This document shows, piece after piece, positions 33,977-44,142 of a stretch of DNA of 64,000 nt (its first letter is position 1; every line of letters starts with the position of its first letter). Origin of the DNA: Legionella lytica (GTDB lineage: Bacteria > Pseudomonadota > Gammaproteobacteria > Legionellales > Legionellaceae); NCBI RefSeq assembly GCF_023921225.1, contig NZ_CP071527.1:2993501-3057500 (forward strand), read 5' to 3'. The translations under genes and the position numbers were made by a program. The notes below the pieces were generated by a model. The model had not been told where the DNA came from and made no database searches. It saw nothing but the letters and a program-made list of their open reading frames with translations.

Positions 33977-34633
33977 ATGAAAATTTATCCATCTAATTCA
34001 ATGCCTTCGTTAAAATTATGGTTGGCCAGGCATGGGGAAAGCAGTATTAATGCTGGAATATGGAGTACCAACCCGGCTGATGCGCGACTGACCCTTTTAG
34101 GCCAAGAGCAAGCGCAAACAGCAGCAGCGCACATTATCGAAACACCCGATTTAATTATTTGCTCCCCCTTTATTCGTGCCCAAGAAAGTGCCAACTACAT
34201 CAGCCAAATTTGGCCTACGGTTCCACTGAATATCTGGCCAATTCAAGAATTAATCTATCTTTCACCGGCAAAAATGTTTCCCTTAAGCCCTGCAGAGCGA
34301 AAAGCACGAATAACAGATTATTGGCAAAAAGCGGATCCTTGCTACTGTGATGGTGACGATGCGGAATCATTTGCCAATTTTTTAGGGCGAGTACGCCTAT
34401 TTCACACGAAAATAATTCAGCAACAAGGTTTCGTGGTTGTAGTAGGACATGGACTATTTTTCCAAGCCTTTCAACTAGGATTGACTCATGGATTTCAGCC
34501 AACAGCAGATTGGATACGCCTATTTCGTCAATCCGAAACCAGTCAACCAATAAAAAATAGTGAATGGCTAAAAATAATGCGCAATAGCGCGGGCAACTTG
34601 GAGATTATACCATCCACCCCATTTAAAGATTAA
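33977..34633 (+). CDS. Histidine phosphatase superfamily protein
   Basis: A 218-residue phosphoglycerate-mutase-like protein. It has the RHG motif in LWLARHGESSINAG (catalytic His), LTLLGQEQAQTAA, the second Arg in ICSPFIRAQESANYI and the second catalytic His in VVVGHGLFFQAF. All four key residues are present. Substrates in this superfamily range from sugar phosphates to phosphoproteins and cannot be told here. ATG 33977 has AGGAAGAGG upstream. Single gene. Confidence 0.85.
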   Translation: MKIYPSNSMPSLKLWLARHGESSINAGIWSTNPADARLTLLGQEQAQTAAAHIIETPDLIICSPFIRAQESANYISQIWPTVPLNIWPIQELIYLSPAKMFPLSPAERKARITDYWQKADPCYCDGDDAESFANFLGRVRLFHTKIIQQQGFVVVVGHGLFFQAFQLGLTHGFQPTADWIRLFRQSETSQPIKNSEWLKIMRNSAGNLEIIPSTPFKD

Positions 34634-34700
34634 TCATTCGCGTGCCTTGCTGTAAGACTCACATTGAGTTTTTCTGGGTCTTGCAGCAGCGCAACCTATG

Positions 34701-36251
34701 TCACTGCGAACGATTTAGCGTATGCTGAACCATCACCGTAAAATTGTTTACCGCCTTTTCGCTTTCCTGTTTAAAAAAAATAAATTTACTGTTTTGCGGC
34801 ACATCCTTGACCCTCGTTTCGGTTTGCTTCAACGTATTAACTAATTGTGTCTTCAATATTTTAGTATCTGGTTCTTCGCTCGCTTTGGCCGTATCAATAA
34901 ACTCATTAACTTGCTGTTCTAATTGTTCAGCTTCCAACACCAATAATATCGCGTCAAACATTAAGGGACGTAAAAATGAATGGCTCAATAATTCAGTGAT
35001 CGGTTTTAAGACAGTCGAGAGTGAAAACTTTGCAAAACCGGTTGTATGTTCTATTTGATAAATGGCCAAACATTGTTTTAAGGTAAGCAAATGCTGTACT
35101 AAAGACAACTTATCAACCAGACCATTGACTTCGGTTGCACTCAATCGTTTAAAATCATTGGCACCAATTTGAGCATCTTGTTGTGGATTTAATGAGGAGG
35201 CAGAAGCAGCAATGATTTGCTCGGCATGCTGAATTAATAAGGTTTTGCGCTGCTCTAAAGTCGACGTAGGTGTTATGGCTGAAGTTAAATTATCCACCGC
35301 ATTTGCAGCACTCGCGGCCAGTTTATTTACATAATGCGGAGTAAAATGCCCTACAATGGTCTGCGTTAGCGAGCTAAAAATTCCCACAGCAAAACGTGCC
35401 GCACTAATCACGGTACGTACCCCAGTAATACTCAATGCTTTTTTCTTACTGATCGAAGGAATAGATTCATTCAAAGCCAACCAATATTCCGCAAAATCTG
35501 GATAATTATTTTTTAAACTATTAGGCTCGGTTAAGTCATTAGGTAACAGTGTATCTTCATTCAATAATTCAATGAGTTTTTTATAGGCCGTAATTTCCTT
35601 TAATGTGGCAACCTTCCCCTCTAATAAATCACCTATTTTTGTAAACAGCGTGTTGATGTTTTCGCGCTCGGCATCAAACTGGCCTACTATTTTTCCGGTA
35701 GCCTGTTCCAGTTGTTTCAGTAATTTGTCTACCACAGGTTCTGTAGCAAACCATTGCTCTACTTGTGCTAATAAACCCGGTCCTTGCAGCAATGCTATTT
35801 CAGGCCATATCGTTTGGACGGCAACAATGTGTTCAGGAGCCAGGCAATACTCGTCGAGGCGTTTTTTTAATACATTTGCAGCATATTGAACACCCGGCTG
35901 TTCTTTAAGAATCTGAGCAAGAACTAAAGAATTACCTTGATCAATCGATTGATAACGCAGTAAATGATGATAATAAGTTAACGCAAATAATAATGATTCA
36001 GGAGAGCCAATACTGGGTAAATGCATCCGTTTCCCTGCCACTTCATTATAAAAAGGAGCTCCCAGTTTTTCTGAAGCAGTATTGATCTTGGCTGCGTAGT
36101 GTAATCCCCAAAGAAAATTAGTCTCGATCTGCGTTCCTTCGGCGATCATAGTCCGTGCAGCAACCCACGATTCGACCTGAGAATTGCTAACTTTGGACGC
36201 TAATCCATCAAGATCTGTGGCCCATGCTAACCACCATTCTGTCAGATTCAT
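34701..36251 (-). CDS. Uncharacterised 516-residue effector candidate
   Basis: I do not recognise this protein. It is almost wholly helical, with long stretches rich in Leu, Glu and Gln and predicted coiled-coil character near residues 165-235, 340-400 and 440-500. A Gly/Ala/Ser-rich segment near 285-300 (ITGVRTVISAARFAVGIFSS) may be an amphipathic or membrane-inserting helix. There is no signal peptide. AAAGGAAGG lies upstream of ATG 36251. Its size and orphan status fit the Legionella effector pool, but nothing proves it. Confidence 0.6.
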   Translation of the reverse strand: MNLTEWWLAWATDLDGLASKVSNSQVESWVAARTMIAEGTQIETNFLWGLHYAAKINTASEKLGAPFYNEVAGKRMHLPSIGSPESLLFALTYYHHLLRYQSIDQGNSLVLAQILKEQPGVQYAANVLKKRLDEYCLAPEHIVAVQTIWPEIALLQGPGLLAQVEQWFATEPVVDKLLKQLEQATGKIVGQFDAERENINTLFTKIGDLLEGKVATLKEITAYKKLIELLNEDTLLPNDLTEPNSLKNNYPDFAEYWLALNESIPSISKKKALSITGVRTVISAARFAVGIFSSLTQTIVGHFTPHYVNKLAASAANAVDNLTSAITPTSTLEQRKTLLIQHAEQIIAASASSLNPQQDAQIGANDFKRLSATEVNGLVDKLSLVQHLLTLKQCLAIYQIEHTTGFAKFSLSTVLKPITELLSHSFLRPLMFDAILLVLEAEQLEQQVNEFIDTAKASEEPDTKILKTQLVNTLKQTETRVKDVPQNSKFIFFKQESEKAVNNFTVMVQHTLNRSQ

Positions 36252-36475
36252 TTTGCCTTCCTTTAGGAAATCACCTTCAAGTTATTAGCCTAACAGCAGC
36301 CACTCATGAATATACGAATTTCATTACCACAAAATAAATAAGTATATACTAAGATACAAATGAATAAATGCCGAAAAATAAACCAAAGTGTCCTGGAAAA
36401 AGAAGTTATCTGCCTAAAGCGTCTTAGAGTTAAGCTACGTCACCCCACTTAAGATTCGGGATGACGTGCGTTTAA

Positions 36476-39361
36476 TTACTTATTAATAACAACCCGAAGC
36501 GCTTGCAGCTGCAAAGCCGTGCTATCGATATAATGCTCACTGTCGTTAAGCTGCTGTTTGAAAAAGTCAATTTCATCCTGCCGAATTGCCGGATTAATCG
36601 CTTGTAATGCTTCAAGTCGTTCCACTTCATACTGAACACTTTTGCGCATCTGTACTTTTGCCTGCTCAACTACCTCAGCTAACTCTCCCTCAGCTACCAG
36701 CTTCGTCTTTGCCAAAATGCCTTCCACCACCTCATGTATCTGCGTAATGATGGGATAACCTAAATGACGTTTTACTGATTGGCACATCTGATTCAATTGA
36801 GTGTAATCCAATACTTTAGACAGGTTTTTACCGGAAACATCCATAAAGATTCTAATGGGGGTTAAAGGTAAAAAACGATCTAATTGCAAGTGTTTTGGTG
36901 ATGCGCAATTGACCGTATAAAAAGACTCTAAAAATACGGTACCCGGCGCAATACTTTTAACCGAAATAGTTGCTAAAGTCGCATTCCCCATTTCCGAATC
37001 CAGAATCATCTCCATGCTTTCACTTACCATAGGATGCTCCCAACTCAAGAACTCCATATCTTCACGTTGTAGCCCCTTAGACCGAGCATAAGTAACCGTT
37101 ATCCCTTCTTCCTTTAAGCCAGGGAAATGGCTGGTTTTCATATGATCCGTTGGGTGCAAAACCTCTGTGCCTTCAGAATGATATTCGTGATCAATGCCAT
37201 ATTCATGAAATACTTGGGCCATATAGTTTTCCAAATCCAAACAGTTCTCTTCTGCTTCGATATCCGCGATCAAGGCCTGAGCTTGGGGAACATTACATGA
37301 GTTCAACTCCAATAAACGATCGCGCCCTTCCTGTAGAGCTTGATTGATTTGTTCGGTACGGACTTGCGTATCCACAATAAGCTGGTCGAGCAGAGCATCA
37401 TCAGTAGAACTCATGGCCTGATCTAAAATAGGCAATAAACGTTCCGCAAACTCTTCATAAAGTGAAAAACCAACTGAACAACTCTTAGTGAACAAATTAA
37501 TCCCTTCATGATACCAGCGGAATAATTTTTCCTGGGCGGTATTCATTAAGTAGGGAACATGAATTTCAATGTCATGCTGCTGGCCTATGCGATCCAAACG
37601 ACCAATACGTTGTTCTAATAGATCAGGGTTTATTGGCAAATCAAATAAAACCAAATGATGGGCGAATTGAAAGTTTCGTCCTTCACTACCAATTTCCGAG
37701 CAAATCATTACTTGTGCGCCCTCTTCTTCCTCCCCAAAATAGGCCGCGGCACGATCGCGCTCAATAATTGATAAGCCTTCATGAAACGCAGTGCTACGAA
37801 TGCCTGCACTTAATTTAAAGTGCTGTTCCAAAGCAATTGCGGTTTTCGCTTTAGCACAAATCACCAATACCTTTTTCGGGAACAGTTCTTTGATCTTATT
37901 AACCAGCCAGTTAACGCGGGGATCTCGCCCTAACCAGAGCTCTCGATTCAAGAAATTTTCTGGCGATAAATTGGTAACCCCAGATTGCCCAGCAAGAGAC
38001 GAATACAGTTCTGGCCGCTCCAAAGGATAAACATGTACATGGCGCTGCGGAAAACCTTGGATTGCTGCACGAGTGTTGCGAAACAATACCCGTCCAGTGC
38101 CGTGGCGATCCAATAGATTTTTAATCGCCTCCTGGATGTCTTCCCCTTTAATTGCGCCGAGGTAGGTATCCAACTGCTGCATTAATTGCGGTTGCAATTG
38201 GCTTAATGGGGTATTGGTATCGTAAGCTAATAATTCCTGAACCAGCTGATTAATTTGTTGATACCCTTCTTCTTCTTTCTTAAATGCGGCAAGATCATAA
38301 AATCGCGAAGGATCAAGTAAACGCAAGCGAGCAAAATGACTGGCAATCCCTGCTTGCTCAGGAGTTGCAGTTAATAATAATAATCCCTTACTTTGAGCAG
38401 ATAAGGCTTCAACACATTCATACTCAGGGCTTGCATCTGTTTCAGACCAATGCAAATGATGCGCTTCATCAATAACCAACAAATCCCAGCCGCTTGCAAT
38501 CGCTTGTTCCCGAGCCTCATCATGCTCCATTAGAAAATCCAAACTGCACAAAACCAAAGTTTCAGTTTCAAAAGGATTAGCCACATTGGGTGTTACATCC
38601 TTTTCATCCAACTCATCATCATAGTCGTAATCGTCTTCACCGTAAGGCTCTAGCGACTCTTTATAACGACCGGCATCGATGATGGAAAAATACAAATTAA
38701 AACGGCGGATCATTTCCACAAGCCATTGATGGATTAATGATTGCGGTACCACAATCAATACTCGCTTAGCACGTCCAGTAAACAATTGGTAATGCAAAAT
38801 CATTCCGGCTTCAATGGTTTTACCCAGCCCCACTTCATCCGCAAGTAAAACACGCGGTGCATGACGTTGTGCTACTTCACTGGCAATATAAACCTGATGT
38901 GGCAAATGGCTGGTACGCGAGCCCAATAATCCACGAACTTTAGATTGCTGTAATCGACTGGCATGATTTAGGGTATCTATTCTTAAGCGGAAGGAACTTT
39001 GCTTATCCAACAAACCACTAAAGAGTCTTTGTTGAGGTGTATTCAAGTTAATAAAGCAATTTAACGAAACCTCGCTAATGTGAATCTCATCCCCTGATTC
39101 ATCGATACCGCTATAAAAAAATAACCCCTGACGCTCTTCAATGCGAGTCAGCCGTATTTTTTGCTGCTTACTGGTGACAACTTCTTCGCCTTCCTTAAAA
39201 ATAATGCGGCTCAACGGCGCATTATCCGTCGAATAAATACGCTCCTCACCCGCTGCCGGAAAGCTAATATTTACTTGCCTGCTACTTAAATCTGTAATAA
39301 TTCCCAACCCCAATTGCGATTCGGTATTACTTATCCATCGTTGACCAATGCTAAATGCCAT
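36476..39361 (-). CDS. rapA: RNA polymerase-associated ATPase RapA (HepA)
   Basis: A 961-residue Swi2/Snf2-type ATPase matching RapA in length and order. The N-terminus (FSIGQRWISNTESQLGLGI) is the RapA Tudor-like domain. Helicase motifs are all visible: LADEVGLGKTIEAGMIL (I), VLIVVPQSLIHQW (Ia), VIDEAHHLHW (II), LLLLTATPEQAG (III), and in the second lobe ICSEIGSEGRNFQFAHHLVL (V) and DLLEQRIGRLDRIGQ (VI). RapA recycles RNA polymerase after transcription. Single gene; it is divergent from a coiled-coil gene across 368 bp. Confidence 0.96.
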   Translation of the reverse strand: MAFSIGQRWISNTESQLGLGIITDLSSRQVNISFPAAGEERIYSTDNAPLSRIIFKEGEEVVTSKQQKIRLTRIEERQGLFFYSGIDESGDEIHISEVSLNCFINLNTPQQRLFSGLLDKQSSFRLRIDTLNHASRLQQSKVRGLLGSRTSHLPHQVYIASEVAQRHAPRVLLADEVGLGKTIEAGMILHYQLFTGRAKRVLIVVPQSLIHQWLVEMIRRFNLYFSIIDAGRYKESLEPYGEDDYDYDDELDEKDVTPNVANPFETETLVLCSLDFLMEHDEAREQAIASGWDLLVIDEAHHLHWSETDASPEYECVEALSAQSKGLLLLTATPEQAGIASHFARLRLLDPSRFYDLAAFKKEEEGYQQINQLVQELLAYDTNTPLSQLQPQLMQQLDTYLGAIKGEDIQEAIKNLLDRHGTGRVLFRNTRAAIQGFPQRHVHVYPLERPELYSSLAGQSGVTNLSPENFLNRELWLGRDPRVNWLVNKIKELFPKKVLVICAKAKTAIALEQHFKLSAGIRSTAFHEGLSIIERDRAAAYFGEEEEGAQVMICSEIGSEGRNFQFAHHLVLFDLPINPDLLEQRIGRLDRIGQQHDIEIHVPYLMNTAQEKLFRWYHEGINLFTKSCSVGFSLYEEFAERLLPILDQAMSSTDDALLDQLIVDTQVRTEQINQALQEGRDRLLELNSCNVPQAQALIADIEAEENCLDLENYMAQVFHEYGIDHEYHSEGTEVLHPTDHMKTSHFPGLKEEGITVTYARSKGLQREDMEFLSWEHPMVSESMEMILDSEMGNATLATISVKSIAPGTVFLESFYTVNCASPKHLQLDRFLPLTPIRIFMDVSGKNLSKVLDYTQLNQMCQSVKRHLGYPIITQIHEVVEGILAKTKLVAEGELAEVVEQAKVQMRKSVQYEVERLEALQAINPAIRQDEIDFFKQQLNDSEHYIDSTALQLQALRVVINK

Positions 39362-39729
39362 AAAAAATACTACCTTTTCTTAAAAACCAACTTGAATAAA
39401 CACAACAAATCAGTATATCTCTTTTTAGAACATCTGTCCTAAAATTAGGGCACAAAATAATTAAAAAATACAAATAAGAAGTTCTTTAATCCGTAATTTT
39501 TGTGCTTTTTTGATAGCAAACCTATAAAAATCATTGTAAAAAGAAGGCAATATCCTGATAATGGCCGCCCTTATCATTGCAGCAAGCACTAAAGATGATC
39601 GAATTTTGAACTTAGTGCTTACATTGCCTATAATTTATTGAATTTTAATGAAAATTAATTACTTGTTTTATCGTATTTTTTGGTTAAAAATAAGAATTAC
39701 AGGGAAATTCTTAGTCAAAGGATCTGAAT
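39362..39729. other. 368-bp divergent intergenic region between rapA and a coiled-coil gene
   Basis: It is very AT-rich and should hold promoters in both directions. I see TTAAT repeated at 39645-39649 and 39655-39659 and a clear AAGG ribosome site for the rightward gene, but no gene, RNA or strong hairpin. Confidence 0.5.
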
Positions 39730-41064
39730 ATGGCTACCAGAGAAGATGAAGTAATAACACATGATGTGGAACAGGAAGCACTTATCCATGTAGAGACTGC
39801 GGAAGCTCCTCCAGAGATACTCGCTGGAGGAGAAAGGGAAGTAGTGGTAAAAATACCCCATGCGCCGTCGGCGACTCTCGATATTGAAGCGTTAATCCAA
39901 AAAGCCCAGGCTGATGAGAAAAACAATATAGAAAAATTACTCATCACTGAAGATGTTTTTAAAAAAATCAAAGAAAGTCTCATTATTACCATCAAAAGCA
40001 TGGAAAAAAATCCCAGTCTTTTCTCGCAAGCGGCAGACTTCTGGGGAGAGCTGCCTCTATGGCAAAAAATTATGGGAGGACTCACAGTAACCGTACCCAC
40101 TTTAATTTTAGGCTTGGTCGCTAATGTTGGTTTTTTACTTGCACTCTGTGGGATAACCACACTTGCTTATGCTGGTGGAGGTATTATTCTTGATGATCAC
40201 CATAATCACACAGTAAGCATCACAGACAGTTTAACTAAAGGGGTGCTCGGGCTTGCCAATCTTTTAGAGTTAATGATTACTGCATTGGATAACATACGCC
40301 TAGGTTTAGCCGTAGAGGTGGAAAAATTTAGCTCTGAAAATGCCATCTTGCACAACAGCAACGAAAAACTAACCGAAGAATTAGAATCACTTGGCCAGCA
40401 GGTTCAGGCTGCTGCAAGATTAACGGAATCCCTCAAACAAACCAAGAAATCCCTTGAGGAAGCGGCCATCACGCTGAATGAGCAAATGCAGGAGAACGCT
40501 GAGTTATTACACTGCAACCAAGAAAGACTGGAGCAAGTCACCAAAGATTATCATACTAGCCAACAAGATCTGGCAGATAAAATAGTCCAGTTTTCGTTGG
40601 TAGAAAGCATGTTGGGGCTAGAACTTGAAAAAACAAAGAAAACCGTGCTGACCCTGCAAGATACTGTAACTCAACTGGTTGATACAGTTATTGTTGGAGA
40701 AAGACAACAACAAGAGTTTAAAGAATACATGAGTTCGTTTTTTGAAACTCAAGGAAAAAGATTTGATTCCATCGCTGAGCGTATCGGTGCAACAGAACAA
40801 AAACTTGCGGTGTCGGAAGTCAAATTAAAGCAAAACAATGAGGAATATCAATCACAACTCGTTGAACTACGCCAGCAAATAGAACGGCTTACTCTACTCG
40901 GAGACCGACGCCAACGGCAAATAGAAAACGTCAACTCATTACCAACAGAAGTATTAATCAACGTATTGCTGACAAGAGGCTTTTTTGCAATAAAAAATCC
41001 TCCGCAAGAAACACCAAACAATACTCTCGAGGCGCAAGCAAACGCCCCCGTAGCAACCTATTAA
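39730..41064 (+). CDS. Membrane/coiled-coil effector candidate
   Basis: A 444-residue protein with AAAGGATC upstream of ATG 39730. An acidic N-terminus (1-110) is followed by a hydrophobic hairpin at about 113-153 (GGLTVTVPTLILGLVANVGF, then LLALCGITTLAYAGGGIIL) and then by about 220 residues of coiled coil (190-415). No signal peptide. A membrane hairpin plus long coiled coil is the plan of Legionella LegC-type and chlamydial inclusion proteins that act on host vesicle fusion; I infer a similar site but recognise no named member. The last part shares a GFFA tail pattern with the next gene. Confidence 0.6.
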   Translation: MATREDEVITHDVEQEALIHVETAEAPPEILAGGEREVVVKIPHAPSATLDIEALIQKAQADEKNNIEKLLITEDVFKKIKESLIITIKSMEKNPSLFSQAADFWGELPLWQKIMGGLTVTVPTLILGLVANVGFLLALCGITTLAYAGGGIILDDHHNHTVSITDSLTKGVLGLANLLELMITALDNIRLGLAVEVEKFSSENAILHNSNEKLTEELESLGQQVQAAARLTESLKQTKKSLEEAAITLNEQMQENAELLHCNQERLEQVTKDYHTSQQDLADKIVQFSLVESMLGLELEKTKKTVLTLQDTVTQLVDTVIVGERQQQEFKEYMSSFFETQGKRFDSIAERIGATEQKLAVSEVKLKQNNEEYQSQLVELRQQIERLTLLGDRRQRQIENVNSLPTEVLINVLLTRGFFAIKNPPQETPNNTLEAQANAPVATY

Positions 41065-41083
41065 TCCCCTCAAAATACGGTAG

Positions 41084-41103
41084 CCTGGTTGCTCGCAACC
41101 AGG
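41084..41103. repeat. Palindromic repeat CCTGGTTGC/GCAACCAGG
   Basis: A perfect 9-bp stem with TC in the centre, 20 bp after the coiled-coil gene. Same unit as 25522-25541. Confidence 0.7.
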
Positions 41104-41206
41104 ACTTCCAGAAATGGCAACTAAATCAGATTCATAGGGCTTGAATTATTACCATCAAAGCCGCAGACTAACTCTAATGCTCCAAACTACTTAACAGAGG
41201 AAGATA

Positions 41207-41653
41207 ATGCCAAAATCAATTGAAGAGCGCGTGAAGCAACTGCAAGAAACCATAGCGCAGCTGGTTGATGATATAAAACAAGGCAATTTCGGAAAAGAAG
41301 AACTACAACAAAAGAATGATGAGCTTCAAGCATTACTCACAGAATTAACCCAAACAATCCAGCAAGAACACCAAGAACGTGAACTTCGCATGGAGGCAGC
41401 GCTGAGTACTCTACCTGTTCCTGTTCATCATCTTGAGATAGAAAAAAAATTTACGCTAACAACAAATGCATTGAAACAAGTAAATGAGCAATACCAGGTA
41501 CTTATTGCTAAACAGTATGAGCAAATAGATAAATTATCCAGGATTGTGGATAGAGTAGAAACAATTAAAACATTGAAAGAAAAAGGATTTTTTGCACAAG
41601 ACACGACTTCAACCCAAGAAATCCAAGACAACAACCACAAAGCCCAACTATAA
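41207..41653 (+). CDS. Small coiled-coil protein, likely paralogue of the preceding gene's tail
   Basis: A 148-residue protein that is almost all coiled coil (EERVKQLQETIAQLVDDIKQ and similar heptads). AGAGGAAG precedes ATG 41207. Its C-terminus (EQIDKLSRIVDRVETIKTL then KEKGFFAQ) parallels the end of the preceding protein (QIERLTLLGDRRQRQIENV ... LLTRGFFAI). It lacks the membrane hairpin. It may partner the larger protein by coiled-coil pairing. Function unknown. Confidence 0.6.
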   Translation: MPKSIEERVKQLQETIAQLVDDIKQGNFGKEELQQKNDELQALLTELTQTIQQEHQERELRMEAALSTLPVPVHHLEIEKKFTLTTNALKQVNEQYQVLIAKQYEQIDKLSRIVDRVETIKTLKEKGFFAQDTTSTQEIQDNNHKAQL

Positions 41654-41661
41654 TCTGTTTT

Positions 41662-41696
41662 GTAGCCTTGATTACGCTGCACTGCATCAAGGCTAC
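41662..41696. repeat. Palindromic repeat GTAGCCTTGAT/ATCAAGGCTAC
   Basis: A perfect 11-bp stem around a 13-base loop (tacgctgcactgc), 8 bp after the coiled-coil stop. It is the cleanest copy of the tagccttgat family in the window. Confidence 0.75.
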
Positions 41697-41711
41697 TGAC
41701 TACACATGACC

Positions 41712-42449
41712 TTATTGATTAGAAAAATAAGTTTCATAAAGCTTGAGATAACTACTATCTTGCTCCATTTGCAGTAACACTTTATTAATTCGCGTAATTA
41801 AATTCTCGTTCCTAGGCGTCGCCATAACCGCAAAGCCTTCACCTAACGTCACTACCGGCGCAATGGTCTTGAATGAATTGCTGACATTATGATTCCAATA
41901 ATTAACATCTGAACGGTATAAGAAAACAGCCGCAATACTTTTATTGCTTAAAGCAGCAAACAAATCTTCTACAGAATTATACTGATTAATCTTGAATGTT
42001 CCCGGAAAGTTATTGATGATGTATGAATATAAAACACCCCCGCTTAATTCATCTTTGATAAGCCCTATGGTGGAACCTTTTAGCTCGGCCAAAGAATTAA
42101 TTGTGCTTTTGTTTTAATGTTAAGAACTGACCTTGACTCAGCATATAGGGTAAACTAAAAATGAAATTCTTCTGGCGTGCTGAGGAAATAGTAATACCAG
42201 AGAGCGCCAAATCCACCTGACTATTTTTTAACGCCTCATAGACTTGTTGTGAATCTTTTAAAAAGACAAACTGGCACTCAAGCTGCAAATGCTTACAAAG
42301 CATATTCGCCAAATCAATATCAAAACCTTCATTGGGGGAAATAACAAAAGGAGGATCATAGGTCAAAAATGCAATTTTAGTATTACTAAAACTTATGTTG
42401 GTAAAAAAAAGACACAGAATACTATCGAAATAATCCTTATCCGCTTCAT
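41712..42449 (-). pseudogene. Periplasmic solute-binding protein (SBP family 3) with two frameshifts
   Basis: The gene should start at ATG 42449, which gives a good signal peptide start, MKRIRIISIVFCVFFLPT, but that frame shifts in a T run near 42405. Homology resumes in another frame with SNTKIAFLTYDPPFVISPNE, GFDIDLANMLCKHLQ and DLALSGITISSARQKNFIFSLPYM, typical of amino-acid-binding proteins. A second shift near 42105, at an A-rich run, moves to the frame of STINSLAELKGSTIGLIKDE through to KLYETYFSNQ. With both repaired it would be about 245 residues, a normal family length. It is probably dead, unless the shifts are sequencing errors in homopolymers. Confidence 0.75.
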
Positions 42450-42544
42450 TTTTCACCCTCTTATCGTTTGAACCCCTTAAAATTCCAAGATTTAAAGTAT
42501 AGCCCTCTTTTTAGGCTATGCTAAATAAGATAAAAGGAGAAATC

Positions 42545-43819
42545 ATGAACATGACTAAAAAAGTCGCTATTCTAGGGAGCTCCCGTACCCCCTTTGTTAA
42601 ATCGCAAACGCTTTATACCGGTAAATCAAACCAAGATTTATTAGGGGCTGCTGTTGCCGGCCTTATTAAAAAGAGCAAAATAGAGGGAGAGTGTTTAGGG
42701 GATGTTATTGCTGGCGCCGTTATCAATCACCCTTTTGACTGGAACCTATCCCGCGAAGTAGTGCTGGGAAGCAGCCTATCTCCAGAAACGCCCGGACTCA
42801 CTATCCAACGCGCGTGCGGCACCGGACTTGAAGCCATCAATCTTGTAGCCCTCAAAATTGCCAACGGACAAATGAGCAGTGGTATTGGCGGTGGTACTGA
42901 TACCAATTCGGATATACCGTTAATTGGCCAACGCCAATTAACACATTTTTTAATTGAATTTCAACAAGCGCAAGGCTGGAAAGAAAAACTGCGCACCTGT
43001 AAGAAATTTCGCTTCAGTATGCTGAAACCCTTGTTACCCACCGTACGTGAACCGCGTACCGGCTTATCGATGGGGGAACATTGCGAACTGATGGTAAAAG
43101 AATGGAAAATTAGCCGCGAAGCCCAAGATGAACTCGCCGTCAGATCACATCAGAATGCCGCCAAAGCTTATGATGAGGGGTTCTATGATGATTTAATTAC
43201 CCCGATGGAGGACTTAACGCATGATACTATTACTCGCAAAGAAACAAGCCTGGAAAAATTAGCTAAATTAAAACCTGCCTTTGATAAATCAGCCACTGGA
43301 AGTTTAACCGCAGGTAATTCGACTCCGCTAACCGATGGGGCCTCTGCCGTCTTATTAGGTTCTCCCGAATGGGCCCAAGCACATCAGTTAGAGGTGTTAG
43401 CTTATTTTGTCGATTGCGAAGTAGCAGCTGTGGATTATGTCCATGGCGCAGGGCTTTTGATGGCACCAACAATTGCTGTAAGTCGTCTCTTAGAACGAAA
43501 TAATTTAACCCTACAAGATTTTGATTTTTATGAAATTCATGAAGCCTTTGCCGGTCAAGTATTATGTACTCTAAAAGCCTGGGAGTCTGCCGAATATTGT
43601 CAAAAAGTGCTGCGCCGTGATAAGCCTTTAGGAAGCATTGACACGCAAAAAATGAACATTAAAGGTGGAAGTCTGGCGCTAGGACATCCTTTTGCGGCGA
43701 CCGGCGGGCGTATTGTCGGCGCTGCCGCCAAAATACTGGCGCAAGCAGGCAAAGGACGAGCTCTTATAAGTATTTGTACCGCCGGGGGAATGGGAGTCGT
43801 TGCTATATTGGAACGATAA
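42545..43819 (+). CDS. Acetyl-CoA acetyltransferase (thiolase), FadI-like
   Basis: A 424-residue thiolase. ATG 42545 is chosen because AAAGGAGA lies just upstream. Catalytic residues are all present: the acyl-accepting Cys in TIQRACGTGLEAIN, the His in GGSLALGHPFAATGGRI and the second Cys in SICTAGGMGVVAIL. NSTPLTDGASAVLLGSP and FYEIHEAFAGQVL are also typical. Length near 425 fits the FadI (trifunctional partner) branch more than the 390-residue PhaA/AtoB type. It would cleave or form 3-ketoacyl-CoA. No fadJ neighbour is present. Confidence 0.9.
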   Translation: MNMTKKVAILGSSRTPFVKSQTLYTGKSNQDLLGAAVAGLIKKSKIEGECLGDVIAGAVINHPFDWNLSREVVLGSSLSPETPGLTIQRACGTGLEAINLVALKIANGQMSSGIGGGTDTNSDIPLIGQRQLTHFLIEFQQAQGWKEKLRTCKKFRFSMLKPLLPTVREPRTGLSMGEHCELMVKEWKISREAQDELAVRSHQNAAKAYDEGFYDDLITPMEDLTHDTITRKETSLEKLAKLKPAFDKSATGSLTAGNSTPLTDGASAVLLGSPEWAQAHQLEVLAYFVDCEVAAVDYVHGAGLLMAPTIAVSRLLERNNLTLQDFDFYEIHEAFAGQVLCTLKAWESAEYCQKVLRRDKPLGSIDTQKMNIKGGSLALGHPFAATGGRIVGAAAKILAQAGKGRALISICTAGGMGVVAILER

Positions 43820-44142
43820 CCTCCCCCGCAATTTCCTTCTTTTAGTCAACGACTCGGCTGTCTATATCCCGCGGACAAACCACGGGGTGTAGACAGATAT
43901 ATAATATATCAGTTTCAAGCAGCCACGCTACGCCCAATACCCCACGAACTTCTTGCTTAATTTTTCAGTTTAGTTGATGATAACAAAAGATAAATGGACC
44001 TTCTTCCCAACAATAAAATTAGGGTCAATCGATAAACAATATAACAAAGCTTGGATTTATGGACATTCATTCATTGATTTCGACCCCACGCGCTCGCTAT
44101 AAAAAATAACCCCACCGCCAGCAAAGGTTAGTACAGATCACA
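43820..44142. other. 323-bp region upstream of the RND efflux operon
   Basis: An imperfect hairpin (ctgtctatatcccgcgg ... ggggtgtagacag, about 43858-43898) may terminate the thiolase transcript. The remainder probably contains the efflux operon promoter, but I see no convincing metal-regulator palindrome and no gene. Confidence 0.4.

Noticed and set aside
39645..39659. Two TTAAT half-sites upstream of the coiled-coil effector gene as a PmrA binding site.
   Set aside because: The spacing is 10 bp, whereas I recall an 11-bp period for the Legionella PmrA element, and AT-rich DNA gives such matches often.
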